From the NCBI RefSeq assembly GCF_006152065.1, contig NZ_VDFW01000006.1, forward strand, positions 186,001-250,000: a DNA stretch of 64,000 nt, in the 5' to 3' direction. A program made the translations under genes and the position numbers. Under the pieces are notes generated by a model that saw nothing but the letters and a program-made list of their open reading frames with translations, made no database searches and was not told where the DNA came from. Shown here piece after piece: positions 17,858 through 26,155 of the stretch. Positions within the stretch are counted from its first letter, which is position 1; every line of letters starts with the position of its first letter. The DNA is from Amycolatopsis alkalitolerans (GTDB lineage: Bacteria; Actinomycetota; Actinomycetes; Mycobacteriales; Pseudonocardiaceae).

Positions 17858-18462
17858 AGCTGTACCTGATCCGGCATGCGCAAAGCACCGCGAACGTGCG
17901 GAAGATCCTGGACACCGCGCTGCCCGGACCGCCGCTCACGGACCTCGGGCACCAGCAGGCGCAAGCGCTTGCGCGCCAGTTGTCCGGCGAGCCCATCACG
18001 GCCGTGTACGCGTCGCGCGCGGTCCGCGCGCAACAGACCGCGACGCCGCTCGCCGCCGCGCTGATGCACGAGGTCCAGGTGATCGACGGGGTGCACGAGG
18101 TGAACGTCGGCGAACTCGAGGGCCGTGGTGACGTCGAGGCGCTCCGGGCCTACGCCGGCACGGTCCACCCGTGGACGCGGGGCGACCTCGGCGTCGCGAT
18201 GCCCGGCGGTGAGAGCGGCGAGCAGGTGCGCTCCCGCTACCTGGGCGCGGTCGCCGACCTGCGTGTCAAGCACGACGCTGATCCGGCGATCGCGCTCTTC
18301 AGCCACGGCGGGGCGATCCGGCTCGCGGCGGAGTGGCTTTCCGACAATGTGCGGCCCGAGCTGGCGGATCAGGGGCTCATCCCGAACACCGGGATCGTCG
18401 AACTCGAGTCCTTGACCGGCGGTGGCTGGCGCTGCCTGACCTGGGTCGGCGCCGAGATGTGA
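17854..18462 (+). CDS. Histidine phosphatase (phosphoglycerate-mutase-like)
   Basis: A 202-residue cytosolic phosphatase of the branch-2-free PGM-like type. The catalytic RHG-type motif is LIRHAQS (phospho-His near residue 8), a second Arg follows in ASRAVRAQQTA, and the distal His lies in LFSHGGAI. The His in RHA and the Gln (rather than Glu/Gly) afterwards are common. GTG 17854 overlaps the pheA stop and is preceded by a GGGGGGAG site, so it is co-translated with pheA. The substrate is unknown; the context gives no link to aromatic synthesis beyond cotranscription. Confidence 0.88.
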   Translation: MKLYLIRHAQSTANVRKILDTALPGPPLTDLGHQQAQALARQLSGEPITAVYASRAVRAQQTATPLAAALMHEVQVIDGVHEVNVGELEGRGDVEALRAYAGTVHPWTRGDLGVAMPGGESGEQVRSRYLGAVADLRVKHDADPAIALFSHGGAIRLAAEWLSDNVRPELADQGLIPNTGIVELESLTGGGWRCLTWVGAEM

Positions 18463-18581
18463 CGGTGGTGGTTCACCGTTTCCGGGGTTATTCGGTAACA
18501 GATTGGCATGGACCACTCAACCCGCGGTGTGCGCGGTGCGTCCTCCGGGTAGTGCTTCGAACGCACGCAGGGAGGGAAGAC

Positions 18582-19229
18582 ATGGTGCGAGTGAGGATCT
18601 CTCAGGTGGGGTTGGCCGCGAGCGCGGCCGCTGTGGCCTTCGCCGTCTCGGCCTGTGGCGGCGGGACGAACAACGCCCAGCCGCCGGGCGGCACGACGTC
18701 CGCGACCACACCGCCGTCCAGCAGCAGTCCGGCGCCGAGTTCGACGTCGAGCGCGGCCCCGAGCAGTTCGCCCGCGGCCGGCCCTGGTGGGAACGGGCTG
18801 TGCAAATCCGGGGACCTCAAGCTGTCGTTCGGCCAGGGGAACGGGGCGGCCGGCACGGTCTACCGGCCGCTGATCTTCACCAACGTCAGCGACCATCCAT
18901 GCACCATCCAGGGGTTCCCCGGTGTTTCCTACGTCGGCGGCTCGGACGGGCACCAGATCGGCCAGGCGGCGTTCCGGGTCGGGACGAAGGGCGCGGCGAT
19001 CACCCTGAACAAGGGCGACACGGCCTCGACGGCGATCGGGTTCGTCAACGTGCAGAACTACGACCCGGTGACCTGCCAGCCGCAGCCGGTGCGCGGGCTG
19101 CGCGTCTACCCGCCGCAGGAGACGGCGTCGATGTTCATCGAGCAGGCAGGCACGGCGTGCGCGAACCAGAACATCCCCGGTAACCAGCTCACGGTGAAGA
19201 CCCTCGTCAAGGGCAGCAACGCCCAGTAG
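18582..19229 (+). CDS. DUF4232 lipoprotein
   Basis: A 215-residue exported protein. The signal peptide ends in a lipobox-like VSACGG (Cys near residue 25), followed by a Ser/Thr/Pro-rich linker and a beta-rich DUF4232 domain containing four to six Cys (LCKSGDLKL, HPCTIQGFPGVSYV, VTCQPQPV, ACANQN). ATG 18582 is preceded by GGAGGGAAG. Likely anchored on the outer face of the membrane. The function of DUF4232 is not established. It stands alone, 119 bases after the phosphatase gene. Confidence 0.8.
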   Translation: MVRVRISQVGLAASAAAVAFAVSACGGGTNNAQPPGGTTSATTPPSSSSPAPSSTSSAAPSSSPAAGPGGNGLCKSGDLKLSFGQGNGAAGTVYRPLIFTNVSDHPCTIQGFPGVSYVGGSDGHQIGQAAFRVGTKGAAITLNKGDTASTAIGFVNVQNYDPVTCQPQPVRGLRVYPPQETASMFIEQAGTACANQNIPGNQLTVKTLVKGSNAQ

Positions 19230-19232
19230 CCC

Positions 19233-19646
19233 TCACAGGCCGCCGCACAACTGCCGGGCCAGCGCGAGGTGCCCGCGCCCGGCGGGGTCGGCGAAGTTGA
19301 GGCTGATCACCATGCGGCTGACCCCGTCCAGGTGCCTGGCGAGGTCGCCGTAGGCGGGGTTCCGCGCGGCCGCGGCGGCGGATAGATCGCGCGCGGCGGT
19401 GATGTGCTGGACCGTCTCGGGAGGGAGCGCGGCCTGGCCGGCATAGCCTTCCGGGAGCGGGCCCGCGCGGTCAAGGGCGCCACAGGCGGCACGGGCGTCC
19501 TCGGTCGCGCCGCTGCCGCTGGAGGCGCCGAGCCACAGCAGTCCCATGACCAGCATCCCGAGCACGAACCCGGCGACGGCGGCGAACACGAGCGGGCGCC
19601 GGGAGAGCAGCGGCTCTGCCGGCGCCACGTCGTCGTCGATCGCCAT
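19233..19646 (-). CDS. Single-span membrane protein of unknown function
   Basis: A 137-residue protein with a short acidic N-terminus, one hydrophobic helix (about residues 19-42) and an exported or periplasm-facing helical part with two Cys (AACGAL, QLCGGL) that could form a disulfide. I do not recognise a family. It converges on the DUF4232 lipoprotein with 3 bases between stops, and it follows the zincin and septum-formation-like genes on the same strand, so it may belong to that unit. Confidence 0.6.
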   Translation of the reverse strand: MAIDDDVAPAEPLLSRRPLVFAAVAGFVLGMLVMGLLWLGASSGSGATEDARAACGALDRAGPLPEGYAGQAALPPETVQHITAARDLSAAAAARNPAYGDLARHLDGVSRMVISLNFADPAGRGHLALARQLCGGL

Positions 19647-19697
19647 GCGCTATTCCAGCACTCGGTAGGGTGAGGAACCAGCATTGCGGCCAGTCTG

Positions 19698-20048
19698 TTA
19701 TCCCCAGCCGAGTTCGTGCAGCCGCGCGTCGTCGATGCCGAAATGGTGCGCGATCTCGTGCACCACGGTGATCAGCACCTCCTCGACCACCTGCTCCTCG
19801 GTGGCGCAGAGGGCCAGGATCGGCGCACGGTAGATCGAGATCCGGTCGGGGAGCACGCCGCCGTAGCTCGACGTCCGTTCGGTCAGGGCGATGCCGTGGT
19901 AGAGCCCGAGAATCCCGGGCGTCTCCTCGTTGTGGTCCTCGACCAGCACGACGACGTTGTCCATCGCCTCGGCGAATTCGGCGGGCACGGCGTCGAGCGC
20001 GTCGCCGACTAGTTCTTCGAACCGTGCGGCGGACATCTCCACCGGCAT
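19698..20048 (-). CDS. Zincin-like metallopeptidase family protein (PF06262 type)
   Basis: A 116-residue small protein with the metal motif HExxHxxGxxD: His97, Glu98, His101, Gly104 and Asp107 in VVHEIAHHFGIDD. The preceding segment TPGILGLYHGIALTERT is typical of this actinobacterial/proteobacterial family. It is cytosolic by sequence. Zinc binding is expected; peptidase activity has rarely been shown for the family. It lies immediately downstream of the septum-formation-like gene (4 bases), so the two are probably cotranscribed. Confidence 0.88.
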   Translation of the reverse strand: MPVEMSAARFEELVGDALDAVPAEFAEAMDNVVVLVEDHNEETPGILGLYHGIALTERTSSYGGVLPDRISIYRAPILALCATEEQVVEEVLITVVHEIAHHFGIDDARLHELGWG

Positions 20049-20052
20049 CGGC

Positions 20053-21003
20053 TCACCCGCCGCCCGGCGGTGCGGCCGGCGACTGCGGCGGTGGTGCGTC
20101 CTGCGCCTGCTGCTTGATACTGCCGGTCACCGGCGCGAGCCCGGTGTTGTCCGCGAGCTTCGCCCCGACCTTGCAGTTGACCAGCGTCGACCCGGCGTCC
20201 CAGCTTTCCTGCTCGCGCAGGTCCCAGGTCAGGATCAGCTTCTGCGCGTCGAGGTCGACCCCGCCGGCATAGCTCTGCAGGTCGTTGTTGCACTCGGCGT
20301 CCAGCCACGCCGCCTGATCCTTCTGCGTCGGGTAGCCGGCCTTGAAGTGGTCTTTCAGGTCGATCGTCGCGACGATCTCGTAGGCGTGCGGCTGGGCACA
20401 GTCGATCGGGTTGCCGACCGTCTTGTCCTGCAGGGCCAGGCAGGTTCCCGGCTGCCACACCAGCGACTGCGACTGGCCGGCCACCTTCCCGGTCACCGGC
20501 TGCAGCGCACCGCCGGGCGCGGCCCACTGCAGGACACAGCGCATGTCGCGGTCGCCGCCGCTCCACTCGTCGGCCCCCGGGCGCAGCGCGCTCACCGTGA
20601 ACTTGCCGTACGGGTCGAGTTCCTCGCCGAGGTAGCTCTCCGTCCCCTTGGTGCAGCGCGCCATCGCCAGGTCGCGCCAGTCGCTGACGGTCGGGGCGGG
20701 GGCGCCGGGCGGGTACTTGTCGGCGACGCTCACCACGCCGGCCACCTCGTACAGGTGCGGCTGCGCGCACGGCACGACGTGGATGTCCGACGCGTCGGGT
20801 TGCAGCCAGTTCAGGCAACTGCCCGGGGCCGAGTGGAAGGCCGCGTTGGCTGCCGGTGCCTCCTCGACCTTGCCACCCCCGGCCAGCCCGGCACCCCACG
20901 AGAAGGTGACGCTCAGTGCGAGGGCGACGATCGCGCCGAGGAACACACCCACCATGACGAGCCGGGTGCGCATCGTGTCCGTTGCCAAGCCGTGTCCGAG
21001 CAT
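20053..21003 (-). CDS. Septum-formation family membrane protein with two repeats
   Basis: About 316 residues. An N-terminal membrane helix (RLVMVGVFLGAIVALALSV) is followed by two homologous extracytoplasmic repeats, each with a paired-Cys motif and CAQPHxYE(V/I)(A/V) core (VPCAQPHLYEVAG; DCAQPHAYEIVA). This matches the septum formation (PF13845-type) domain annotated in actinobacteria; the function is poorly known. The start is uncertain: ATG 21003 is used, with ATG 20973 also possible, and neither has a clear ribosome site. Pro-rich C-terminal tail. Divergent from the YgiB-like gene. Confidence 0.75.
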   Translation of the reverse strand: MLGHGLATDTMRTRLVMVGVFLGAIVALALSVTFSWGAGLAGGGKVEEAPAANAAFHSAPGSCLNWLQPDASDIHVVPCAQPHLYEVAGVVSVADKYPPGAPAPTVSDWRDLAMARCTKGTESYLGEELDPYGKFTVSALRPGADEWSGGDRDMRCVLQWAAPGGALQPVTGKVAGQSQSLVWQPGTCLALQDKTVGNPIDCAQPHAYEIVATIDLKDHFKAGYPTQKDQAAWLDAECNNDLQSYAGGVDLDAQKLILTWDLREQESWDAGSTLVNCKVGAKLADNTGLAPVTGSIKQQAQDAPPPQSPAAPPGGG

Positions 21004-21065
21004 CGCGTCAATAATGCCCGCGTCTTGCTCACACGACGACCCTCGGGTCACTAGTGTGTGCTTCG

Positions 21066-21653
21066 ATGACCGAAGAAAATCCGCCGGAAGAGCCGCAGCC
21101 GCCCAAACCGGGGTCCATGCGCTTCCAGGACGCCGACTCGACGAAGCCGCGGGAACCGACGCTCGCGGAGCAGCGGGCGCGGCGTAAAGCGCTGGCCGAG
21201 GAACAGGAGCGCGAGGCGGCCGAGGCGGAGGCCGAACAGCGGGCCGCGACCCGGCGCAAGGTGATGATCGGCAGCGGGGTCACCGTCGGCCTCGTCGGCG
21301 TGGTCGCCGCGTGGTACCTCGTCGGCACGCCGAACACCGTCAACGCGGTCTGCACGGATGCGAACGGGGTCGTGCAGAACGACGAGTACTGCGACGACGC
21401 GTACATCGCCAGCCACGGTGGGCATTACGACACCGTGAGCGGGCTGTGGATCATCCCGTACGGCGTCGGCGCGGGCCAGTACCGGTACAACTACGGCGGT
21501 ACCGGCGCGATCGGCACGCGCGTCTCGGGCGGTTCGTTCACCAAGCCGTCCGGCAACACGACGGTCAAGACCAGCGCGGGCAAGACCGTGCAGCGCGGCG
21601 GGTTCGGGATCAGCGGCAAGAGCGGCGGCATCGGGAAGTCCGGGGGTTCGTAA
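21066..21653 (+). CDS. YgiB/DUF1190-like membrane protein
   Basis: A 195-residue protein. A charged N-terminal coiled region (about residues 28-65, rich in Glu/Arg/Ala) precedes one membrane helix (about 68-88) and an extracytoplasmic Cys- and Gly-rich part (VCTDANGVVQNDEYCDDAY; GYGG-type Tyr/Gly stretch; Ser/Gly tail). This resembles E. coli YgiB/YjfM (DUF1190) in gene order and composition. The next two genes encode a glutathionylspermidine-synthase-fold protein and a DUF350 protein, the same trio as in yjfL-yjfM-yjfC. ATG 21066 chosen. Confidence 0.65.
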   Translation: MTEENPPEEPQPPKPGSMRFQDADSTKPREPTLAEQRARRKALAEEQEREAAEAEAEQRAATRRKVMIGSGVTVGLVGVVAAWYLVGTPNTVNAVCTDANGVVQNDEYCDDAYIASHGGHYDTVSGLWIIPYGVGAGQYRYNYGGTGAIGTRVSGGSFTKPSGNTTVKTSAGKTVQRGGFGISGKSGGIGKSGGS

Positions 21654-21654
21654 G

Positions 21655-22821
21655 GTGCGAAGGGCAACCAGTGCCCGGCGGCGGGACTGGCAGCGCATCG
21701 TCGAGGAACAGGGCCTGGTGTTCGGTACCCCCGCGCGCTACGGCACCGGTCAGGCAAGGCCGTACTGGGACGAGTCGGTGCACTACGTGCTCGAGATGGA
21801 CGAGGTCCTTTCCCTCGAAGCCGACGTCGAGTTGCTGCATTCGATGTGCCTCGAGGCGGTCGACAACGTCGTGCTGACCGAGCGGTACGCGCAGTTCGGC
21901 ATCCCGGAATGGATCTGGCCACATATCGCCGAGTCGTGGAAACGCCGCGATCCGCACGTCTACGGCCGCTTCGACCTGCGCTATGACGGCAGTGGCCCGG
22001 CGAAACTGCTGGAGTACAACGCCGACACACCGACTTCGCTGCTCGAGGCATCGGTGCTGCAGTGGCACTGGAAGACCGAGGTCTTCCCCGAAGACGACCA
22101 GTGGAACTCGGTGCACGAGAAACTCGTCGAGCGCTGGCAGGAGATCCGCGGCCAGTTGCCCGACACCGAGGTGTACTTCACCTGGTCCAGCGCCGATCCG
22201 ACGGGCGAGGACCACATCACGACCTCGTACCTGCAGGAGACGGCGGCCGAGGCGGGGCTCGACACCGTCGGGCTCGCGATCGAGGAGATCGGCTGGGATC
22301 CGCTGCTCAAGCGGTTCGTCGACCTCGAAGAGGCGCCGATGAACACCGTGGTGAAGCTCTACCCGTGGGAATGGGTGGTGGACGAGGAGTTCGGCCGTCA
22401 CGCCGTCGAGTCGCTGCCGCGCACCCTGTGGGTCGAGCCGCTGTGGAAGATGCTGCTGTCGAACAAGACGCTGCTGGCGATCCTGTGGGAGAACTATCCC
22501 GGGCATCCCAACCTGCTGCCCGCCTTCGTCGACGACCCCGGCCTGCTCACCGAGTACGTGCGCAAGCCGAAGCTGGGCCGGGAAGGGGCGAATGTGTCGA
22601 TCGTCGCGCCCGGCTACGAGACCGAGACGCCCGGTGTCTACGGCGAGGAAGGCTATGTCTACCAGGCCTTCGATCCGCTGCCCGAGTTCGACGGGTTCCG
22701 GCCGGCGCTCGGCGCGTGGATCGTCGGGGACTCGTCGGCGGGCCTCGGCATCCGCGAGACCGCCGGCCTGGTGACCGACGACGGGGCCGCGTTCGTCCCG
22801 CACCGCATCCCGGAATCGTGA
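21655..22821 (+). CDS. Glutathionylspermidine synthase-fold ATP-grasp protein (YgiC/YjfC-like)
   Basis: A 388-residue ATP-grasp protein of the glutathionylspermidine synthetase preATP-grasp family. The family signature is visible as GRFDLRYDGSGPAKLLEYNADTPTSLLE, and later KPKLGREGANV and VYQAFDPLPEFDG. It lacks an amidase domain, like YgiC/YjfC. The partner substrates are unknown; actinomycetes use mycothiol rather than glutathione, so the reaction is unlikely to be glutathionylspermidine formation. GTG 21655 lies one base after the previous stop, so the YgiB-like gene and this one are coupled. Confidence 0.85.
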   Translation: MRRATSARRRDWQRIVEEQGLVFGTPARYGTGQARPYWDESVHYVLEMDEVLSLEADVELLHSMCLEAVDNVVLTERYAQFGIPEWIWPHIAESWKRRDPHVYGRFDLRYDGSGPAKLLEYNADTPTSLLEASVLQWHWKTEVFPEDDQWNSVHEKLVERWQEIRGQLPDTEVYFTWSSADPTGEDHITTSYLQETAAEAGLDTVGLAIEEIGWDPLLKRFVDLEEAPMNTVVKLYPWEWVVDEEFGRHAVESLPRTLWVEPLWKMLLSNKTLLAILWENYPGHPNLLPAFVDDPGLLTEYVRKPKLGREGANVSIVAPGYETETPGVYGEEGYVYQAFDPLPEFDGFRPALGAWIVGDSSAGLGIRETAGLVTDDGAAFVPHRIPES

Positions 22822-22861
22822 TAGACACCCCTCGACAGCACAAACCAGACCGGGAGACTCC

Positions 22862-23308
22862 ATGAACCTCGCGCTCGCCGACACGTTCGGCTCGGACCTC
22901 GTCAAAGGGATCGGCGCGATCCTGCTGTACGGGGTCGTCGGGCTGCTGCTGATGCTCGTCGGCTTTTACGCGATCGACTGGACCACTCCAGGCAAGCTGT
23001 CCGCGCTCGTGCGCCGGGGCCTGCCGAACGCGGTGATCGTCACCGCCTCCGGGATGCTGTCGATGGCGTTCATCGTCGTCGTTGCGATCTTCAACTCGGC
23101 CAGCGACCTGACCGAGGGTCTGATCACCTCCCTCGTCTACGGGCTGCTGGGGATCATCGTGCAGGTCCTGGCGGTGCGGATGCTGGAATGGGTCACACGG
23201 ATCAACGTCGGCTCGACCATCGAGAGCGAAGCATTCGCCCCGGCCAGCGTCGTCGTCGCGGCCGCGCATCTCGCGCTGGGGCTCGTGGTGGCGGTCGGCA
23301 TCTCCTAG
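22862..23308 (+). CDS. DUF350 membrane protein (YjfL-like)
   Basis: A 148-residue protein with four hydrophobic helices arranged as two related halves (each with a GxxLxxxGFYAID-type or VRMLEW-type ending), the usual duplicated DUF350 pattern. ATG 22862 is preceded by GGGAGA. It completes the YgiB-YgiC-DUF350 set. In other bacteria such genes accompany membrane-stress proteins; the biochemical role is not known. The dehalogenase gene starts 11 bases after its stop. Confidence 0.85.
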   Translation: MNLALADTFGSDLVKGIGAILLYGVVGLLLMLVGFYAIDWTTPGKLSALVRRGLPNAVIVTASGMLSMAFIVVVAIFNSASDLTEGLITSLVYGLLGIIVQVLAVRMLEWVTRINVGSTIESEAFAPASVVVAAAHLALGLVVAVGIS

Positions 23309-23318
23309 GGTGGGGGGC

Positions 23319-24224
23319 GTGCGCCTACTCAGGACACCCGAAGACCGGTTCACCGACCTGCCCGACTTCGATTTCCCGGCGCTGTACGCCGACATCGAGA
23401 ATCCGAGAGACGGCATCGTCAGAGTCGCCTACACCGAGGCGGGCCCACCGGACGGGCCGGTGGTGCTGCTACTGCACGGCGAACCGAGCTGGTCGTTCCT
23501 CTACCGCACGATGCTGCCCGTGCTCGCCGATGCCGGGTTGCGCGCGATCGCCCCGGATCTGGTCGGGTTCGGACGGTCGGACAAGCCCGCCGACGTGGCC
23601 GACCACACCTATGCCAGGCATGTCGAGTGGATGCGCGCGTTCGCGTTCGACGCGCTGGATCTGCGCGAGGTCACGCTCGTCGGGCAGGACTGGGGCGGGC
23701 TGATCGGGCTCCGGCTGGTGGGCGAGCATCCGGACCGCTTCGCGCGGGTTGTCGCGGCGAACACCGGACTGCCCACGGGCGACCAGGACATGCCGAAGGT
23801 CTGGCACTCTTTCCGCGAAGCGGTGCAGAAGGCCCCGGTGCTCGACATCGGCCGGTTCGTCCAATCCGGATGCAAGACGAAACTGTCCGAAGAGGTCCGC
23901 GCCGCCTACGACGCGCCGTTCCCGAACGAGATGTACAAGGCAGGCCCGCGTGCGATGCCGGGGCTGGTGCCGATCACGCCGGACGATCCGGCGAGCGAAG
24001 CCAATCGCGCGGCCTGGGGCGTGCTGTCCACTCTGGACATCCCGTTCCTGTGCGCCTTCTCCGACGGTGACCCGATCACCGGCGGGATGGCCCCGATCCT
24101 GCGGCGCGCAATGAAGGGCGCCGCTGGTCTGCACCATCCCACGGTGGCCCACGCGGGCCACTTCCTCCAGGAGGACGCCGGCGAGGAGTTGGGCCGGATC
24201 GTGGCGGAGTTCGTCCAGGCTTAA
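23319..24224 (+). CDS. Haloalkane dehalogenase (alpha/beta hydrolase)
   Basis: A 301-residue alpha/beta hydrolase. The nucleophile Asp is in VGQDWGG, the oxyanion/halide site in LLHGEPSWSFLYR (Trp after the Glu-Pro-Ser), the acid in FSDGDPITGG and the base His in HAGHFLQED. All the residues expected for haloalkane dehalogenase are visible, and the N-terminus (RLLRTPEDRFTDLPDF) is typical. GTG 23319 is chosen because homologues start at LRTP; a GTG at 23310 is in frame. The natural substrate is unknown. It may be cotranscribed with the DUF350 gene. A terminator follows at once. Confidence 0.88.
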   Translation: MRLLRTPEDRFTDLPDFDFPALYADIENPRDGIVRVAYTEAGPPDGPVVLLLHGEPSWSFLYRTMLPVLADAGLRAIAPDLVGFGRSDKPADVADHTYARHVEWMRAFAFDALDLREVTLVGQDWGGLIGLRLVGEHPDRFARVVAANTGLPTGDQDMPKVWHSFREAVQKAPVLDIGRFVQSGCKTKLSEEVRAAYDAPFPNEMYKAGPRAMPGLVPITPDDPASEANRAAWGVLSTLDIPFLCAFSDGDPITGGMAPILRRAMKGAAGLHHPTVAHAGHFLQEDAGEELGRIVAEFVQA

Positions 24225-24246
24225 CCCTCAAACAAGCGAGGTTTTT
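24223..24246 (+). terminator. Rho-independent terminator after the dehalogenase gene
   Basis: The stem CCTC/GAGG (24226-24229 with 24238-24241) can be extended by two A-T pairs after one mismatch, has an eight-base loop and is followed by five T residues at 24242-24246. It begins at the stop codon of the dehalogenase gene. The convergent DUF222/HNH gene ends at 24261. Confidence 0.6.
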
Positions 24247-24260
24247 GCCTACTGAAGACA

Positions 24261-25487
24261 CTAGGTGCGCGCGGCGTGAAGGGTGTTGTGGCGTGGGGCG
24301 CGGTTGGGGTCTACATACGAGGGTGGGATGAACCACGGTTTGCCGTGCACCATGCGGATCTGCCAGTCGGTGTGGTGGATGGTGCGGTGGTGTCGGCGGC
24401 AGAGCAGGGTGAGATTCGATAGGGCGGTGGCACCGCCTCGGGACCATTCGAGGACGTGGTGGGCGTCGGTCCACTTGGCCTTCTTGCCGCACCCCGGGAA
24501 GGTGCAGCCTTTGTCTCGGCGGGTCAGGGCGCGGCGGATGCTGCGGGGCACGATGCGGGTGGCGCGCCCGACATCGAGGGTTTCGCCGTGCGATCCGAGG
24601 ACGACGGGCACGATTCGCGCATCGCACGCCATGCGGCGGATCTGGGCGACCGAGACGTTCCAGTAGCCGTCCATCAACCCATGTCCGACACCGGCTTTGA
24701 GGTCGTCGACTGTGACGCTGACCATGAGCGTGACGGGTTCCCCGGCTTCGCTGGGGCCATCGCCGCTCCCGGCGGCCAGGCGCAGGATCTCGACGAACGC
24801 GTCCCCACGCCGTTCGCTCGCGCTGCGGGGGTCGGGGCCGTCCGGGGTCGGGGCGGGTTCGGTCAGCGGGGACAGTAGGTTGGTCAGTAGCGCACCGGCT
24901 TCTGTGTCCAGGTCGAACGAACCCGAGACACCATCAGATGTTTCGCGGAAGTCCACCTGATTCCGGGGGCGCTCCAGGTCCTTGTCGCGCGGCGAGTCGC
25001 CGTCCGGATCCAGGCGGTGGCGGATCTCGGTGCCGAGTCGTTTCACCAGGTAAGGCTCGCTGGAAACGGCGGCCTCGCAAAGAATCTTCTCGGCCATCAC
25101 CCGGTCTTCGGCCGAGGCTGATGCGGGGAGGTTCTCGGCGGCTTTGCGGATGACTTCGACGTGTTCGGGCCCGATCACCCCGTCAGTCAGGGCGTCAGCG
25201 ACCATCGGGAGCGGGGGCGAGAGCCGTGCGCCCGAGGGCGACACCGATCCGGTCAACGCCCGGGCATGGGCGACCATTCGGCGCGCCTCGAGCGGAGCGA
25301 GGTTGAATATATCCCGCAACAATGCACCCACGGCGATGTGACCGCCGCGGTCCATCGCGATCCCGCGAGCGTCGATTTCCGCGACCAGGCGCAGCTCCTC
25401 GAAATACGCGCGGCGGCGCTCGATCTCCTTCTCCCGCACGGCATCCAACAGCTCCGTGTCGCTCAGGGAGGAGAGGTTGCTGGTCAT
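24261..25487 (-). CDS. DUF222 (13E12-type) HNH endonuclease
   Basis: A 408-residue protein. The N-terminal DUF222 helical domain (about residues 5-270, with LAPLEARRMVAHARAL) is followed by an HNH domain (about 325-385): GCTFPGCGKKAKWTDAHHV, the central Asn in LSNLTLLCRRHH. The Cys pair and final His residues fit a zinc-containing HNH nuclease. These genes occur in many copies in actinomycetes and may be mobile or DNA-damage linked; activity is rarely shown. ATG 25487. A sequence close to half an actinobacterial LexA box lies 21-36 bases upstream of the start. Confidence 0.88.
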   Translation of the reverse strand: MTSNLSSLSDTELLDAVREKEIERRRAYFEELRLVAEIDARGIAMDRGGHIAVGALLRDIFNLAPLEARRMVAHARALTGSVSPSGARLSPPLPMVADALTDGVIGPEHVEVIRKAAENLPASASAEDRVMAEKILCEAAVSSEPYLVKRLGTEIRHRLDPDGDSPRDKDLERPRNQVDFRETSDGVSGSFDLDTEAGALLTNLLSPLTEPAPTPDGPDPRSASERRGDAFVEILRLAAGSGDGPSEAGEPVTLMVSVTVDDLKAGVGHGLMDGYWNVSVAQIRRMACDARIVPVVLGSHGETLDVGRATRIVPRSIRRALTRRDKGCTFPGCGKKAKWTDAHHVLEWSRGGATALSNLTLLCRRHHRTIHHTDWQIRMVHGKPWFIPPSYVDPNRAPRHNTLHAART

Positions 25488-25507
25488 GAAAACAGCCTAG
25501 CACGATA

Positions 25508-25523
25508 TCGAACACGTGTATTA
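25508..25523 (-). promoter_or_regulatory. Possible LexA (SOS) box, one half degenerate
   Basis: TCGAAC-ACGT-GTATTA lies just upstream of the DUF222/HNH start. The left half equals the actinobacterial SOS consensus TCGAAC-N4-GTTCGA and the right half keeps only GT. The short region is AT-rich relative to its surroundings. Known LexA control of mycobacterial 13E12-type genes makes this worth noting, but the match is partial. Confidence 0.3.
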
Positions 25524-25631
25524 ACACTTTCGAGTTGCCCGCCTGGTCCGGGGACTGGGCTATTCGGGTGGTGTCGACCTTGCGTGTCGCTTCGCGACTG
25601 TCCACATAGGAACGTTCCGTCGACTCTGCGC

Positions 25632-26087
25632 CTAGCCGTCGTCCGGAGTGAACGCGGCTTCGTAGGCGAGCAGGGTGTCGACGAACATCCGTTGCTGCGC
25701 CGGCGTCAGCGGTTCGAGCGCGTGCCGCCACGCCTGTGCCCCCGGCGAGAGCCACTGCGAGATGGCCGGGCGGCTTTCGGTACTGATGTCGATGATGCGG
25801 CGGCGGCGGTCGTCCTCGTCCTCGCGCCGGACCAGTACGCCCTTGCGGCTCAGGTCGCTCACGAGCAGGCTCACCGTGGTCGGCGCCACGCTCAGCCGGT
25901 CGGCCAGTTGTGACACCGTCTGCGGACCGTCGTGAAGCAGCAGGGTCAGCAGCGAGAGATGCCGCGGGGCGAGGTCGAACGACCGGAGTTGTTCGGGCAG
26001 CGGCAGGCGTTTCGCCCGGCCGACCAGTCGTGGCATCAGCAGCAGCAACTCCCGGACGGCGTCGTCCGTGGACCCGGGCGTTGACAT
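25632..26087 (-). CDS. MarR-family transcriptional regulator
   Basis: A 151-residue winged-helix protein. The helix-turn-helix region is TVSQLADRLSVAPTTVSLLVSDLSRKG and the wing VLVRREDEDDRRRRIIDI, the standard MarR signature with the DxRxR wing. ATG 26087. It is divergent from a tautomerase gene across a 68-base AT-rich spacer holding an inverted repeat, so it most likely controls that gene and itself. The inducer is probably a small aromatic or electrophile by family habit; not visible here. Confidence 0.88.
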   Translation of the reverse strand: MSTPGSTDDAVRELLLLMPRLVGRAKRLPLPEQLRSFDLAPRHLSLLTLLLHDGPQTVSQLADRLSVAPTTVSLLVSDLSRKGVLVRREDEDDRRRRIIDISTESRPAISQWLSPGAQAWRHALEPLTPAQQRMFVDTLLAYEAAFTPDDG

Positions 26088-26115
26088 GCGCCGGTCGCCT
26101 CCATTACCTTTGTTT

Positions 26116-26130
26116 GCAAAGCTTATTTGC
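26116..26130. promoter_or_regulatory. Putative MarR operator
   Basis: GCAAA-GCTTA-TTTGC is an inverted repeat in the 68-base gap between divergent marR and tautomerase genes. It lies within an AT-rich stretch (TTTGTTTGCAAAGC and on) unlike its surroundings, with outer arms GTTTG and CAAAC at 26112-26116 and 26134-26138. Operator function is inferred. Confidence 0.5.
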
Positions 26131-26155
26131 GATCAAACTCATTTTAGGGGTTGTC

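Noticed and set aside
24261-25487. HNH gene taken as part of a mobile intron or transposon
   Set aside because: No flanking repeats, RNA structure or transposase are visible. DUF222/HNH genes are common stand-alone genes in actinomycetes.
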